Source: CAZJAD01 sp964543855 (lineage in GTDB: Bacteria > Electryoneota > RPQS01 > DYHQ01). Taken from it: a stretch of DNA of 7,276 nt. Positions 1-6,748 of this stretch are shown piece by piece. The stretch spans positions 1-7,276 of the forward strand of contig CAZJAD010000109.1 of the NCBI GenBank assembly GCA_964543855.1. Direction: 5' to 3'. The translations under genes and the position numbers were made by a program. Under the pieces are notes generated by a model. That model had not been told where the DNA came from. It searched no databases and saw nothing but the letters and a program-made list of their open reading frames with translations. Numbering within the stretch: position 1 is the first letter of the stretch; each line of letters opens with the position of its first letter.

Positions 1-4
1 GCAA

Positions 5-1357
5 GTGAGTACGACTTCTCTTTACCGGCATCTCGCTCTTCCTCTTGTTGACTTGGCGCGCCAAACGGATAGCCTCAAGGCCTTCCGTCTGTTGAGGGAG
101 AGTCAATGGAAACCGCGCGAGGAGTTGGATGAGCTTCAATTCCTGAGACTTCGCCGCCTTCTCATTCATGCCGCAAAGCATGTGCCTTACTATCGAGATT
201 TGTTTGCACAGGGCGGGTTCAATGCGGAGGCCGTGCAGTCCCTCGCCGATTTGGCACCGCTCCCCTACCTGACGAAAGAAATTATTCGTCGGGAGAAGAC
301 GAGGCTCATCGCCGACAATGCAGCGAAGTTCCAGCCGCGCCCACATCGTACCGCGGGAACCACCGGTGAGCCGATCGTGATACAAATGGACCGCGCGCGA
401 CATTCTATCGCCTGGGCCGACATGTATCGATGGTGGGAAGCGGCTGGCTGGCGGCCGGGAGAGAAGCAATTCGTTCTCGCCGGAGCAGCCCTGAGACCTC
501 GGCGGCTTTCCGGGTTTTCGGCATGGCTCTATGGCAAGTTGAACCGTTTCGAGGAGTATTCCGCTTTCGATCTGACACCCGAGGTGCTCGAGCGCTTACT
601 TGCGCGTCTGGAAAGCCATTCAGGTCCCGTGTTCTTGCGAGGCTACGCGTCCTCGATCCACGCCCTCGCAAGGCATGCGGCGACCAAGCAGTGGGCCGGC
701 AAAGTGCATGCGGTTTTCACAACCGCTGAAACCCTGTTTCAGGAGCAGAGACGCCAGATAGAAGACGGACTCCATGCGCCGGTTTTTGACCAATGGGGTT
801 GCCGCGACGGCGGCATCAGCGCTTTCGAATGCGACCGGCATGAAGGTTGGCATCTGGCTATCGAGAATGTGGTCGTCGAAATCTGCCAAGGAGACAAGCC
901 CGTGCCTCCAGGAGAGGCGGGCGATGTCATCGCAACGGATCTCTTCAACTATGCCATGCCTTTGATCCGCTATCGAGTCGGCGATGTGGCGGCCTACGTG
1001 ACGAAAACCTGTTCGTGCGGCCGCGGATTGCCCCTTATGGCGTCGATTCAGGGCCGTATCTCCGGCTTTCTCATTGGTTCAGGTGGCCGCCGCATCCATG
1101 GCGAGTTCTTTTCGCATATTTTCTGGGAAACGCCTTGGGTCAAGCAGTTCCAGGTCGTGCAGGATGCGCCAAACGAAATCATCGTGAAGATCGTCGCGGA
1201 CGGCGAGCCTCCACCGTCTCACCTTGCCAATATCCGAAGCCTCATGGAAAAGCAGGCTGGGTCCGAGTGCCGCATTCGCTTCGAGTTCGTCGACGAAATC
1301 CCCCCGGGTCCTATGGGGAAGCGACAATTCATCATCTGCAATGTCACGAACCCATGA
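5..1357 (+). CDS. CapK/PaaK-type adenylate-forming enzyme (phenylacetate-CoA ligase-like)
   Basis: Members of this family activate a carboxylic acid with ATP to an acyl-adenylate and usually pass it to CoA; CapK-type members occur in capsule and exopolysaccharide clusters. The 450 residues fit the usual length. Visible motifs are a P-loop-like TAGTTGEP (residues 117-123 for the AGTTGEP core), DQWGCRDGG (262-270) at the acyl/adenylate pocket, the core TDLFNYAMPLIRYRVGD (311-327), a hinge-like GR (350-351), and a C-terminal lysine in GKRQF (K439) where the family has its catalytic Lys. CSCGRGLP (336-343) resembles the short Cys/Gly turn common in PaaK relatives. The start used is GTG at 5. Only four bases precede it, so no ribosome-binding site can be seen and a start further upstream cannot be excluded, although the N-terminus looks complete for the family. 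The stop overlaps the next start (ATGA, 1354-1357), implying translational coupling. The substrate is unknown; phenylacetate is not implied. Confidence 0.9.
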   Translation: MSTTSLYRHLALPLVDLARQTDSLKAFRLLRESQWKPREELDELQFLRLRRLLIHAAKHVPYYRDLFAQGGFNAEAVQSLADLAPLPYLTKEIIRREKTRLIADNAAKFQPRPHRTAGTTGEPIVIQMDRARHSIAWADMYRWWEAAGWRPGEKQFVLAGAALRPRRLSGFSAWLYGKLNRFEEYSAFDLTPEVLERLLARLESHSGPVFLRGYASSIHALARHAATKQWAGKVHAVFTTAETLFQEQRRQIEDGLHAPVFDQWGCRDGGISAFECDRHEGWHLAIENVVVEICQGDKPVPPGEAGDVIATDLFNYAMPLIRYRVGDVAAYVTKTCSCGRGLPLMASIQGRISGFLIGSGGRRIHGEFFSHIFWETPWVKQFQVVQDAPNEIIVKIVADGEPPPSHLANIRSLMEKQAGSECRIRFEFVDEIPPGPMGKRQFIICNVTNP

Positions 1358-2874
1358 ACGAATCGTCTCCTGACAACACCTCGCGAGTCGCGCTCTTCTA
1401 CGAGTCCGGCCTCGTGCACTACCCGAAGATTCCTCCGTTCGATCCGTCGAAACGATTCCCCGAGAATCCGTCAGACAGTCACTTCCAGGCGCAGCCCAAT
1501 CCGGTTTATGACGCCGTTCGCCGCGTGCTCGATGAGCTCGGGTTGGACGCCGCGCACCGGGGCACGGAGTCTTGGAACCCTCTGGGAGATCTGGTTTCTC
1601 CGACTGGCACCGTCATCCTGAAGCCAAATCTTGTGGATGTCAAGCAGGGATGGATTGCCTTGGGCGGCGAGCGGATTCTGGACATGGTCACGCATGGATC
1701 CGTCCTACGACCACTGGTGGATTACGCCTATCGAGCGGTCGGATCCGAGGGACGAGTCGTGATTTGCGATGCTCCACTCGTTCACGCGGATTTCGAAGCC
1801 GTCGTGGAGCGTGCTGGCATCAGAAGGATGGTTGACCTGCTCGCTGCTCGGAACATACCTGTCACTCTGCTTGACCTTCGAGAGGAGTTCTACGCACGGT
1901 GGACGGCCAAACATGAGGTATTGCCCGGGGATCCGCTGGGCAACAGCGTGTTCAATCTTGGGTCTTTGAGTGCTCTTGACCCACTGGATGAGTCTCCCCA
2001 GAAGTACTTCACCTTGGCGGATCAAACGGAAGAGCGCCGTGAACCGCAGCATCATCATTTCAAAGATCGTCACGAATATTGCATCCCGAACACAATATTA
2101 GGTTCGGATCTCTTCATCAATGTCCCGAAACTGAAGACACATGTCAAAGCAGGCGTGACCCTCTCGCTCAAGAACCTGATGGGGATCACGCATTACCGCC
2201 GCTGGATGCCTCACCATCGCAGCGGCACTCCACCAGAAGGAGACGAGTTCCCGGTCGATCCTGGAACTATCTTGCGGCATCGTCATCGCTGGGTTCAACG
2301 GATAGCGCGATTCCCCGGTGGCACGGCCATCGTTCGGATAGGTGCCTACTCCCGCCACCTGGCCGCACGTGCCGTGGGTCATCGAGATCGGACGATCATC
2401 GATGGCGGATGGTATGGCAACGATACGCTTTGGCGGACCCTGGTGGACCTGAACCGTGTCTTGTTTTATGGCCGTCCGGGAGGGAGATTTGTTCCCGAAC
2501 GCCGCGCGTACCTATCTGTCGTTGACGGGATTGTGGCCGGCGAGGGCAATGGGCCGGTCAAACCGACAACTCGGCCTACTGGGCTCCTTGCGGCAAGTGA
2601 TGATGCCGTGGCGTTAGACACCGTTTTGGCCTGGGTCATGGGATACGATCCGACGCGTATCCGCACAATTCAGGGGGCAGCTGCCTCGTGCGAACCCTTC
2701 TGGCTCGGCTTGACCGATTTGCAAAAGATCGAAGTCATATCAAATCTCGCCGACTGGCGAGCACTGAACCTCAATTTCCAGGAACCTCTTGGCTGGGAGG
2801 GCTATCTGAAGCGGGAGAACACGCTGTCCAGGGAAATGGAGGAGCGCCTTGAGCAGATGGGACCCGTTGACTGA
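1354..2874 (+). CDS. DUF362 domain protein, long form without ferredoxin cysteines
   Basis: The protein has 506 residues and belongs to the DUF362 family, whose biochemical role is not established. Signature segments are VILKPNLVD (87-95), DLFINVPKLKTH (252-263), SLKNLMG (271-277), DGIVAGEGNGP (391-401) and DAVALD (417-422). Many DUF362 proteins carry a 4Fe-4S ferredoxin module. This one has only isolated cysteines (C138, C243, C446), so it is unlikely to bind such clusters. An insertion rich in Pro, His and Arg lies around residues 284-320, between the KTH/SLKNLMG block and the DG block. I see no signal peptide or membrane segment, so it is probably cytosolic. The ATG at 1354 is chosen because it overlaps the upstream stop as ATGA; the open frame extends back to 847, but that part lies inside the upstream gene. 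No clear Shine-Dalgarno is present, which fits re-initiation after the preceding gene. The pairing suggests that the two proteins act in the same step; that is inference. Confidence 0.88.
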   Translation: MNESSPDNTSRVALFYESGLVHYPKIPPFDPSKRFPENPSDSHFQAQPNPVYDAVRRVLDELGLDAAHRGTESWNPLGDLVSPTGTVILKPNLVDVKQGWIALGGERILDMVTHGSVLRPLVDYAYRAVGSEGRVVICDAPLVHADFEAVVERAGIRRMVDLLAARNIPVTLLDLREEFYARWTAKHEVLPGDPLGNSVFNLGSLSALDPLDESPQKYFTLADQTEERREPQHHHFKDRHEYCIPNTILGSDLFINVPKLKTHVKAGVTLSLKNLMGITHYRRWMPHHRSGTPPEGDEFPVDPGTILRHRHRWVQRIARFPGGTAIVRIGAYSRHLAARAVGHRDRTIIDGGWYGNDTLWRTLVDLNRVLFYGRPGGRFVPERRAYLSVVDGIVAGEGNGPVKPTTRPTGLLAASDDAVALDTVLAWVMGYDPTRIRTIQGAAASCEPFWLGLTDLQKIEVISNLADWRALNLNFQEPLGWEGYLKRENTLSREMEERLEQMGPVD

Positions 2875-2877
2875 GGT

Positions 2878-2903
2878 AACGCGCGTCGTTCGATGCGTTT
2901 TTT
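2878..2903 (+). terminator. Possible weak intrinsic terminator after the DUF362 gene
   Basis: Four bases after the DUF362 stop, AACGCG (2878-2883) can pair with TGCGTT (2894-2899), with one G-T pair. An inner TC/GA pair closes a GTTC loop, and a two-base bulge lies on the left arm. The fold runs directly into T2898-T2903. The stem is short and the U-run is partly used by the stem, so termination would be partial at best. Confidence 0.3.
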
Positions 2904-2946
2904 GCAGAATAGACCTGGCCGGGAGTTCTTCAGTGGCTTCTCAAAT

Positions 2947-2952
2947 AGAGGA
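2947..2952 (+). promoter_or_regulatory. Shine-Dalgarno AGAGGA setting the dehydrogenase start
   Basis: AGAGGA lies 9 nt before ATG 2962. It favours this start over the in-frame ATG at 2893, which would add 23 residues ahead of the conserved Rossmann beginning and lies inside the possible terminator hairpin. Confidence 0.7.
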
Positions 2953-2961
2953 TTCTCGATT

Positions 2962-3662
2962 ATGAACATCAGCGTATTCGGCCTGGGATATGTCGGGTGC
3001 GTGTCGGCCGCTTGTTTCTGCGATTTGGGACACGAGGTGTGGGGCGTTGACATTGACCCGGTGAAGGTGGACTTCATCAAGAAGGGAGAAAGCCCCATCA
3101 TCGAAAAGGACATGCCTGACTTGATCGCAAAGTATGTCAAAGCCGGACGACTGCACGCAACTCCGTCCGCGGACGAGGCCGTCGACCGTACTGAGTTATC
3201 CCTCATCTGTGTCGGAACGCCGTCGCTCGAGTCCGGGGCTCTGGACACGCGATTCGTCGACCGTGTGGCCTCACAAATCGGCCGGGCGCTGCGAAAAAAA
3301 TCCCAGTCTCACTCGGTTGTGGTCCGCAGTACACTGCTTCCCGGCACGACATGCACGCAACTTCTTCCGATTCTCGAGGCGGACAGCGGCAAGAAAGAAG
3401 GTGCGGGATTCTCGCTGGCCTACAACCCGGAGTTCCTGCGCGAAGGCTCCGCCGTCCGCGATTTCTATGAGCCGCCTAAAACCGTTGTGGGTGCGCTCAG
3501 GGAGGATGTGGCTCGCAGCGTTGCCGGTCTCTACGAGCGTATTTCCGCCCCCGTCTTCTTGACGACCATCGAAGAAGCGGAAATGGTCAAGTATGCGGAC
3601 AATGCCTTCCATGCTGCCAAGATTGTTTTCGCGAATGAAATCGGAGCCATCGCAAAGAAGCT
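2962..3662 (+). CDS. Nucleotide-sugar 6-dehydrogenase (GDP-mannose/UDP-glucose type), N-terminal part, cut by gap
   Basis: This enzyme family oxidises the C6 hydroxyl of a sugar nucleotide to a carboxylate with two NAD+, giving GDP-mannuronate or UDP-glucuronate for polysaccharide synthesis. The 233 visible residues hold the Rossmann motif GLGYVG (7-12), acidic D30 at the end of strand 2 for NAD ribose, ICVGTPS (82-88), VVVRSTLLPGTT (119-130), NPEFLREG (155-162, with the family's catalytic-site Glu at 157) and EMVKYADNAFHAAK (207-220, with K210 and N214 of the central domain). The overall match, as I recall the sequence, is closest to AlgD-type GDP-mannose dehydrogenase. The substrate is not certain, because the sugar-binding domain and the active-site Cys fall in the N gap. 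Reading through the Ns in this frame gives a false end at 3786; the real C-terminus is at 3765-3857. The 87-bp spacer from the DUF362 gene includes a possible weak terminator. Confidence 0.93.
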
Positions 3663-3762
3663 NNNNNNNNNNNNNNNNNNNNNNNNNNNNNNNNNNNNNN
3701 NNNNNNNNNNNNNNNNNNNNNNNNNNNNNNNNNNNNNNNNNNNNNNNNNNNNNNNNNNNNNN
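3663..3762. other. Assembly gap of exactly 100 N
   Basis: One hundred consecutive Ns interrupt the dehydrogenase gene. A length of exactly 100 is the usual placeholder for a gap of unknown size. The codon phase on each side shows that the true length should be 3n+2, which 100 is not. By comparison with a typical family length of about 436 residues, roughly 170 codons, or about half a kilobase, are missing. Confidence 0.97.
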
Positions 3763-3857
3763 AGAAAGTGCGAGACAATCAGATGATTTTCGATTTGGTT
3801 CGGATCGCTCCCGATTTGCCGGTCAAAAAGGAGAATTATTATGGCTTCTGCTGGTAA
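3763..3857 (+). CDS. C-terminal end of the nucleotide-sugar 6-dehydrogenase, after the gap
   Basis: Read with codons beginning at 3765, the sequence after the gap encodes 30 residues: first KVRDNQMIFDLVR, then a short linker, then YYGFCW and a TAA at 3855-3857. AlgD-type dehydrogenases end the same way: a strand with a DLV core, a short linker and a terminal GxCW. This is therefore the 3' end of the gene that starts at 2962. The nominal frame differs from the upstream part only because the N run is not true length. The last 17 nt (3841-3857) overlap the start of the glycosyltransferase gene, and the ribosome-binding site of that gene is read here as the Lys-Glu codons AAG-GAG. It is a fragment only; the first complete codon visible is at 3765. 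Confidence 0.85.
3828..3833 (+). promoter_or_regulatory. Shine-Dalgarno AAGGAG of the glycosyltransferase gene
   Basis: AAGGAG lies 7 nt before ATG 3841, close to ideal strength and spacing. It lies inside the final codons of the dehydrogenase, so the two genes are translated from one message with overlapping ends. Confidence 0.85.
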
Positions 3858-5034
3858 GGTTCTCATGCTGGTTGAGAACCTTTCCGTCCCGTTTGATCGG
3901 CGGGTTTGGCAGGAAGCTCTCACATTGAAATCCGGCGGGTTCGAGGTCAGCGTCGTTTGCCCACGCATGGTGGACCGAAAGCCTTTCGAGATTCTGGAAG
4001 GCGTCGCGATCTATCGCTATCCGATGCCCTACACGGCCAATCGAGCTGTTGGGTATCTCCTGGAATACTCGTGGATGCTCTTTTTCAGTTTCATTTATGC
4101 ACTCTGGGTCTACTTCCAGCGCGGATTCCATGTCATTCATGCCTGTAATCCACCCGACCTCCTGTTTCTTGTCGCTCTGCCTTTTCGTCCTTTGGGAGTG
4201 AAATTCGTCTTCGACCAGCATGACCTTGGCCCGGAGACCTTCGAATCGAAGTTCGGTCGCAGGGACGGCATCCTCCTGCGCACTCTGTTTCTGCTCGAGA
4301 AGTGGACTTACTCTCTCGCGCACGCGGTGATCAGCACCAATGGATCTTATCGTCAGGTTGCCTTGGAGCGAGGCCGTGTGCCGCCGGAGCGCGTTTGGAT
4401 CGTGCGCAGCGCTCCTGACCTGAAGCGTTTCGCGCCGGTCGAGCCCGCTCCCGAGCTGAAGAGAGGCAAGCGCTTCCTCGTCTGTTACCTGGGCACGATG
4501 GGACAGCAGGATGGGGTGGACTACCTGCTCCGTTCAGTGAAAACCATCTACCACGATTGGCAGCGGCGCGATATTCAGTTCGCGCTGATGGGCGGGGGAG
4601 AGAATCTGCCCGTTCTGCAGGCCATGGCTCAGGAATTCCGGCTCGAAGAGACTTGCCATTTCACGGGCCGAATTCCCGATGACCTGCTCCGCCAGTATCT
4701 TTCGACCGCCGATCTCGCCGTCGCGCCGGATCCCGTAAATCCACTGAACAATGTCTCCACGATGAACAAAATCCTCGAATACATGGCAATGTCGCTGCCG
4801 ATTGTGTCGTACCGACTGGTCGAGTCCGAGCGGTCAGCCGGTGAAGCCGCGCTCTATGCGCGCGACAACGACGAAGAAGACTTCGCGCACAAGATTATTT
4901 CTCTCCTGGACGACCCCGATCGGCGGCAGCACATGGGCGCTTACGGTCGAAAGCGCTTCGAAGAAGAACTCACCTGGGATCGCAGTGCCGAGCAGCTTTT
5001 CGCGGCCTACCGCTCCTTGAAGCTGACGGCATAG
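3841..5034 (+). CDS. Family-4-type (GT-B) glycosyltransferase
   Basis: The 397 residues have the two-domain layout of GT4 glycosyltransferases, which move a sugar from a nucleotide donor to a growing lipid-linked or surface glycan. The N-terminal acceptor domain opens with VLMLVENLSVPFDRRVWQEA (7-26), followed by HVIHACNPPDLLF (97-109) and FDQHDLGPE (124-132). The linker region contains IVRSAPDLKRF (187-197). The C-terminal donor domain has VCYLGTMGQQDGVDYLL (214-230), ALMGGGE (248-254), FTGRIP (274-279), STADLAVAP (288-296) and NKILEYMAMSLPIV (309-322). E313 matches the second Glu of the EX7E donor motif; the first position (305) is Val. A hydrophobic stretch at 72-92 could dock on the inner membrane. 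The start is supported by AAGGAG and by the overlap with the preceding gene. Donor and linkage cannot be predicted, although the neighbouring dehydrogenase makes a uronic acid donor possible for the pathway. Confidence 0.93.
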   Translation: MASAGKVLMLVENLSVPFDRRVWQEALTLKSGGFEVSVVCPRMVDRKPFEILEGVAIYRYPMPYTANRAVGYLLEYSWMLFFSFIYALWVYFQRGFHVIHACNPPDLLFLVALPFRPLGVKFVFDQHDLGPETFESKFGRRDGILLRTLFLLEKWTYSLAHAVISTNGSYRQVALERGRVPPERVWIVRSAPDLKRFAPVEPAPELKRGKRFLVCYLGTMGQQDGVDYLLRSVKTIYHDWQRRDIQFALMGGGENLPVLQAMAQEFRLEETCHFTGRIPDDLLRQYLSTADLAVAPDPVNPLNNVSTMNKILEYMAMSLPIVSYRLVESERSAGEAALYARDNDEEDFAHKIISLLDDPDRRQHMGAYGRKRFEEELTWDRSAEQLFAAYRSLKLTA

Positions 5035-5087
5035 CCTTCGGTACATCCTCCGAAATCCGAATCATCATACAAAATCATGGGAGCATC

Positions 5088-5870
5088 ATGAACTACGAGA
5101 ATCTCCTTTGGGAAGTGAAAGACCGAATTGCGTTGGTCACAATTAACCGGCCCAAAGTGTTGAACGCACTCAACCCCGCGGTTGTGAGCGAACTGACGGA
5201 CATGTGCGCGCGTGTCGAATCGGACGATAGCGTCAGCGCGCTGATTCTGACCGGTGCCGGTGACAAAGCATTCGTCGCAGGCGCCGACATCAATGTGCTG
5301 GCCAAACTCGACCCGGTCGGCGGACGAAATTTCTGTCGTCACGGTCAGAAGATGTGCGATTGTCTTGCGGGGATGTCGAAACCTGTCATTGCCGCCGTGA
5401 ACGGTTTCGCTTTGGGTGGCGGCTGCGAACTTGCCATGGCCTGCCACATGCGCATCGCTTCCGAAAACGCGAAATTCGGTCAGCCCGAAGTCAAGCTCGG
5501 CGTCATTGCCGGCTACGCGGGCACTCAGCGTTTGTCGCGGCTCGTCGGGCTCGGGCGAGCGCTCGAATGGCTGCTCACCGGCGCCATCATGGATGCGGCG
5601 GAAGCCTATCGTATCGGGCTCGTCAACCGCGTCACGGCGCCGGAAGAACTGATTCCCGCCGCGCGCAAATTGGCCGGTGACATCCTCAGAGTAAGTCCCA
5701 TGGCGGCTCGCTACACGCTCGAAGCGGCGTGCAAGGGCATCGAGATGCCGCTAACCGATGCGCAGAACCTCGAAGCCACTCTTTTCGGTTTGGCGATTTC
5801 CACAGCCGACGCCAAAGAGGGACTGGCCGCTTTCCTCGAGAAGCGTCCCGCGAACTTCCCCGGGAAATAG
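5088..5870 (+). CDS. Enoyl-CoA hydratase/isomerase (crotonase family)
   Basis: This 260-residue protein has the standard crotonase length. Such enzymes bind acyl-CoA thioesters; the hydratase type adds water across a 2,3-trans-enoyl-CoA in fatty-acid or related acyl-CoA metabolism in the cytosol. Visible landmarks are INRPKVLNALN (19-29), the CoA/oxyanion segment AFVAGADI (61-68), NGFALGGGCELAMACH (105-120) with oxyanion Gly near 111 and catalytic E114, and GQPEVKLGVIAGYAGTQRL (131-149) with catalytic E134. Both glutamates argue for a true hydratase rather than an isomerase, although fine specificity is not readable. The usual PGGGGTQRL-like turn is AGYAGTQRL here, a mild variant. GGGAG (5079-5083) lies 4 nt before the ATG, a rather short spacing. 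The gene starts 53 bp after the glycosyltransferase and may be co-transcribed with it, but no functional link to polysaccharide synthesis is obvious. Confidence 0.94.
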   Translation: MNYENLLWEVKDRIALVTINRPKVLNALNPAVVSELTDMCARVESDDSVSALILTGAGDKAFVAGADINVLAKLDPVGGRNFCRHGQKMCDCLAGMSKPVIAAVNGFALGGGCELAMACHMRIASENAKFGQPEVKLGVIAGYAGTQRLSRLVGLGRALEWLLTGAIMDAAEAYRIGLVNRVTAPEELIPAARKLAGDILRVSPMAARYTLEAACKGIEMPLTDAQNLEATLFGLAISTADAKEGLAAFLEKRPANFPGK

Positions 5871-5906
5871 TTCCGCCTCCATCATTCGACACTTGGACAG
5901 ACAACT

Positions 5907-6590
5907 GTGAGCAAAAGAACCCTGCATCTTGCCTGTCTCGTTGGTCTCCTGACTTCATGCGTTCTGGCAGTGCATGCCCAGACGCCAGATCATGCTTCAT
6001 GGGATGAGTCCGACCATCGCGCATCGATGATCGGTCCTGTCGGCGGCGTCAACTTCGCCTACATCTCGGTCGATCCGGATCAGGGTTTGGACCTGCGATC
6101 CTATGTCCGGCCTGTCGCGGGTGTGGCCACGCTTCTGCCAATTGGTGGACAGAAAAATCAGGTACAGGTCGAACTGGCCTACATCGGCAAAGGAGTGAAG
6201 AACATGGATGGGCCGGTCGTTGAAACGGTCTCGCTGGATTACCTCTGTCTTTCGCCGATGCTTCACCTGAATGTCGGGCGGCAGCCGGGCTTTTTCCTGC
6301 GCATCGGACCGGAGGTGGCATGGCTTCTGAAAAGCAAGTTCAGTTGCGAAGTCATGGGCGTCCGAAAGTGGGTTGACGCAAAAGTGGCCTATTCCGACTT
6401 TGATCTCAGTCTGAAGGGCGGTGCCGGTGTCAATCTGCAGGCTACTCGCCGCCTCATGATCCAGGTGAATCTCACTTACACGCTGGGCCTTATCGATATT
6501 CTGACCGGGCCGGGCACTGGTGATGACATCTATGTCACGCGCGGCCTCCAAATCCAAGCCGGTCTGCTGGTGCCATTGCGAACGCGCTAA
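5907..6590 (+). CDS. Exported protein, probable small outer-membrane beta-barrel (PorT/OmpX-like size)
   Basis: I do not recognise a specific family member. The 227 residues start with a signal sequence: basic SKR (2-4), a hydrophobic core to about residue 22, and a likely signal peptidase I site after VHA (22-24). The rest is made of alternating short strands with aromatic or Gly-rich turns, for example VGGVNFAYISVD, VQVELAYIGKGV, FFLRIGPEVAWLL, FDLSLKGGAGVNL and RLMIQVNLTYTLG, and it ends in a strand (LQIQAGLLVPL). This suggests an eight-stranded barrel in the outer membrane, of the kind annotated as a porin-family or PorT-like protein. The match is to fold pattern, not to a conserved motif. 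The GTG start at 5907 places the signal peptide correctly but has no strong Shine-Dalgarno. C18 in LLTSC loosely resembles a lipobox, so a lipoprotein is an alternative. The gene begins 36 bp after the crotonase stop. Confidence 0.75.
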   Translation: MSKRTLHLACLVGLLTSCVLAVHAQTPDHASWDESDHRASMIGPVGGVNFAYISVDPDQGLDLRSYVRPVAGVATLLPIGGQKNQVQVELAYIGKGVKNMDGPVVETVSLDYLCLSPMLHLNVGRQPGFFLRIGPEVAWLLKSKFSCEVMGVRKWVDAKVAYSDFDLSLKGGAGVNLQATRRLMIQVNLTYTLGLIDILTGPGTGDDIYVTRGLQIQAGLLVPLRTR

Positions 6591-6614
6591 CTCGCCGAGC
6601 TAATGTGCCGCCGA

Positions 6615-6633
6615 GCCGGGTTTGTAACCCGGC
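6615..6633. repeat. Perfect hairpin 1 (8-bp stem, loop TGT)
   Basis: GCCGGGTT (6615-6622) and AACCCGGC (6626-6633) are exact reverse complements around TGT. The hairpin lies 25 bp after the beta-barrel stop and lacks a following T-run, so it is not a standard terminator. It could protect the 3' end of the message from exonucleases. Confidence 0.85.
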
Positions 6634-6657
6634 CGGAATGAAAGGAGAGGTGGCGGT

Positions 6658-6677
6658 GTCGGCTGCTTGCAGCCGAC
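6658..6677. repeat. Perfect hairpin 2 (8-9 bp stem, loop CTTG)
   Basis: GTCGGCTG (6658-6665) and CAGCCGAC (6670-6677) pair exactly around CTTG; the flanking C/G of the loop can also pair. As RNA read from the + strand, CUUG is a known stable tetraloop. Confidence 0.85.
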
Positions 6678-6698
6678 CCATTTCACAAGACTTGGCGC

Positions 6699-6718
6699 GG
6701 CGAATCTCCCGATTCGCC
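6699..6718. repeat. Perfect hairpin 3 (8-bp stem, loop TCCC)
   Basis: GGCGAATC (6699-6706) and GATTCGCC (6711-6718) pair exactly around TCCC. Read on the - strand the loop is GGGA, which fits the GNRA tetraloop rule. Confidence 0.85.
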
Positions 6719-6748
6719 CGGAACAGAAGAACATTCCTCACCCTTACT

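Noticed and set aside
847..1353. N-terminal extension of the DUF362 frame back to 847
   Set aside because: It lies wholly inside the CapK-type gene and has no DUF362 similarity; ATG 1354 with the ATGA overlap is the natural start.
2893..2961. Upstream in-frame ATG giving 23 extra residues on the dehydrogenase
   Set aside because: The family begins at the Rossmann strand encoded from 2962, which has AGAGGA at proper spacing; the 2893 start overlaps the possible terminator hairpin and has no well-placed site.
3763..3786. Seven-residue tail and stop at 3786 as the dehydrogenase end
   Set aside because: It arises only from reading through a placeholder N run; the frame from 3765 gives the real family C-terminus.
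5037..5054. Terminator after the glycosyltransferase (TTCGG/CCGAA)
   Set aside because: Five base pairs with an 8-base loop and no T-run; too weak to support.
5997..6557. 186-codon open frame on the - strand inside the beta-barrel gene
   Set aside because: No motif and protein-unlike composition; the + strand frame has a signal peptide and strand pattern.
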